From an uncultured Rhodospirillaceae bacterium (lineage in GTDB: Bacteria; Pseudomonadota; Alphaproteobacteria; RF32; CAG-239): a stretch of 7,267 bases of DNA. Where the stretch lies: positions 1 through 7,267 of the forward strand of contig OMQZ01000179.1 in NCBI GenBank assembly GCA_900313355.1, written 5' to 3'. Shown here in pieces: positions 5,982 through 7,267 of this stretch. The notes beneath the pieces are model-generated. The model made no database searches and was not told where the DNA came from. It saw only the letters and a list, made by a program, of their open reading frames with translations. Position numbers and translations under genes: made by a program. The first letter of the stretch is position 1; each line of letters opens with the position of its first letter.

Positions 5982-7267
5982 ATGAAAAAAATCTATTTAG
6001 CTGTTTTAGTTGCTCTTATTTCTTTTTCTGCCAATGCTTCCGATTTTTATTTACGAAGTGTTGAGACAGACGGCTTAAAGCGCGTCGAAAAAGAAACCGT
6101 TTTAGCGTATCTCGGCTTAAAGACGGGGCAAAATGTTTCTCGCGACAAACTTGATGAAAGCTTTAAAAACCTTTATGCAACAGGTTTGTTTTCTGATATT
6201 GAAATGGATACCACAAATGACGGTGTTTTGAAAATCAAGTTAAAAGAAAATCCTCTTATCAACAAGCGTGCTTTTGACGGCAACAAAAAGCTTGATGACA
6301 AGGTTTTAGAGCCCGAGGTTCAAAGCAAACCGAACACTCTTTACAACAAAGCAAAGGTTAGTCAAGATGTTCAGCGTATTTTAGATATTTATAAGAAAGC
6401 CGGTCGCTACAGCGTTTCTGTTGATCCGAAAATCATTAAGCGTGACGAAAACCGTGTTGACCTTGTTTTTGAAATTGACGAAGGCGGCGAAGCTAAAATT
6501 GATAAGATTAATTTCTTTGGGAACAAGCACTATTCCGGACCGGACCTCAAAGACGAAATCATGAGCAAAGAAACACGTTGGTATCGCTTTTTCGGTAGCA
6601 AAGATAATTATGATGCCGAGAAAATGAATTATGATAAAGAGCTTTTGCGCCGTTTTTACAATGAACGCGGTTATGCCGATTTTGAAGTTACATCTGCAGT
6701 TGCCGAACTTGCACCGAACAACAAATCTTTTATTTTGAACTTCACCGTTGATGAAGGTCCGCGCTATAAGATCGGCGATATTACAATAAACTCATCTGTT
6801 TCGGATGTTGACACCAAAAAGCTTTATAAGCAAATCGAGCTTAAAAAAGGCAAATGGTATAACAGCAGGCTTATTGAAGACAGCGTTACAAACATCACCG
6901 AAGAGCTCGGCAAAAAAGGTTTTGTTTTTGTTGATGTTGTTCCTAATTTAACGCGTCACGATAACAACACCATTGATGTTTCATTTGATATCAACGAAGG
7001 CGAGCGCACCTTTGTTAACCGTATTAACATTTCAGGCAACACTCGCACTTTAGATGAAGTTATTCGCCGTGAATTTCGTTTAGATGAAGGTGATGCTTTC
7101 AATGTTTCTAAAATTAAGGATTCAAGAAGAAACATCGAAAACTTAAATTATTTTTCAAAAGTAGATATTCAGCCTGTTCAAATTGATGAGAGCAAAGCTG
7201 ATATTGACATCAATGTCGAAGAAAAATCAACCGGTTATTTTAACGTCGGTATCGGCTATTCGACGAC
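5982..7267 (+). CDS. bamA: Outer-membrane protein assembly factor BamA, 3' end outside window
   Basis: BamA is the Omp85-family core of the BAM complex, which folds and inserts beta-barrel proteins into the outer membrane. The frame is open from 5982 to the window edge, giving 428 codons of a protein usually near 750-800. A signal peptide covers residues 1-19 (MKK, hydrophobic core, ANA before the cut). Five POTRA domains follow at about 22-91, 92-172, 173-262, 263-343 and 344-418; each shows the family pattern, for example INFFGNKHYSGPDLKDEI (176-193), YNERGYADFEV (226-236) and INISGNTRTLDEVIRREF (348-365). The sequence TGYFNVGIGYST at the edge is the start of the first barrel strand, like TGSFNFGIGYGT in E. 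coli. AGGG (5971-5974) lies seven bases before the ATG, 13 bases after rseP. The rseP-bamA pairing is widely conserved. Confidence 0.96.
   Translation, partial: MKKIYLAVLVALISFSANASDFYLRSVETDGLKRVEKETVLAYLGLKTGQNVSRDKLDESFKNLYATGLFSDIEMDTTNDGVLKIKLKENPLINKRAFDGNKKLDDKVLEPEVQSKPNTLYNKAKVSQDVQRILDIYKKAGRYSVSVDPKIIKRDENRVDLVFEIDEGGEAKIDKINFFGNKHYSGPDLKDEIMSKETRWYRFFGSKDNYDAEKMNYDKELLRRFYNERGYADFEVTSAVAELAPNNKSFILNFTVDEGPRYKIGDITINSSVSDVDTKKLYKQIELKKGKWYNSRLIEDSVTNITEELGKKGFVFVDVVPNLTRHDNNTIDVSFDINEGERTFVNRINISGNTRTLDEVIRREFRLDEGDAFNVSKIKDSRRNIENLNYFSKVDIQPVQIDESKADIDINVEEKSTGYFNVGIGYST

Overview
This window is a stretch of conserved bacterial housekeeping DNA from a Gram-negative organism, below 50% GC by eye with AT-rich gaps. 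The best guess is an alphaproteobacterium with an AT-leaning genome. That rests on the gene order pyrH-frr-uppS-cdsA-rseP-bamA, on a short RseP with one visible PDZ domain (alphaproteobacterial MmpA size), and on a BamA typical of outer-membrane bacteria. The lineage is an inference; no species can be named from the sequence alone.

Layout: positions 1-80 hold a tRNA-Leu(UAG) gene on the minus strand, missing its last few 3' bases at the window edge. An AT-rich gap (81-219) carries divergent signals: a plausible minus-strand promoter for the tRNA and a weak plus-strand promoter for prfC. prfC (220-1809) encodes peptide chain release factor 3. A 182-base gap (1810-1991) holds no gene but ends in a good sigma70-like promoter and Shine-Dalgarno site for pyrH. 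From 1992 to the right edge six genes run head to tail on the plus strand, with gaps of 5-14 bases or an overlap: pyrH (UMP kinase), frr (ribosome recycling factor), uppS (undecaprenyl diphosphate synthase), cdsA (phosphatidate cytidylyltransferase), rseP (site-2 intramembrane protease) and bamA (outer-membrane assembly factor). bamA is cut by the window end just as its beta-barrel begins.

The cluster links translation (frr, with prfC upstream), nucleotide supply (pyrH gives UDP, and through it CTP and UDP-sugars) and envelope building. UppS makes the lipid carrier for peptidoglycan and surface polysaccharide, CdsA uses CTP to make CDP-diacylglycerol for phospholipids, RseP handles envelope signalling or membrane protein clearance, and BamA inserts outer-membrane proteins. 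Tight spacing suggests one operon driven mainly from the promoter before pyrH.

No novel system is visible. The points worth checking are the absence of dxr between cdsA and rseP, prfC where rpsB-tsf often sits, a C-U mismatch in the tRNA T stem, and the promoter calls. There is no mobile element, CRISPR array, phage gene or pseudogene in the window.
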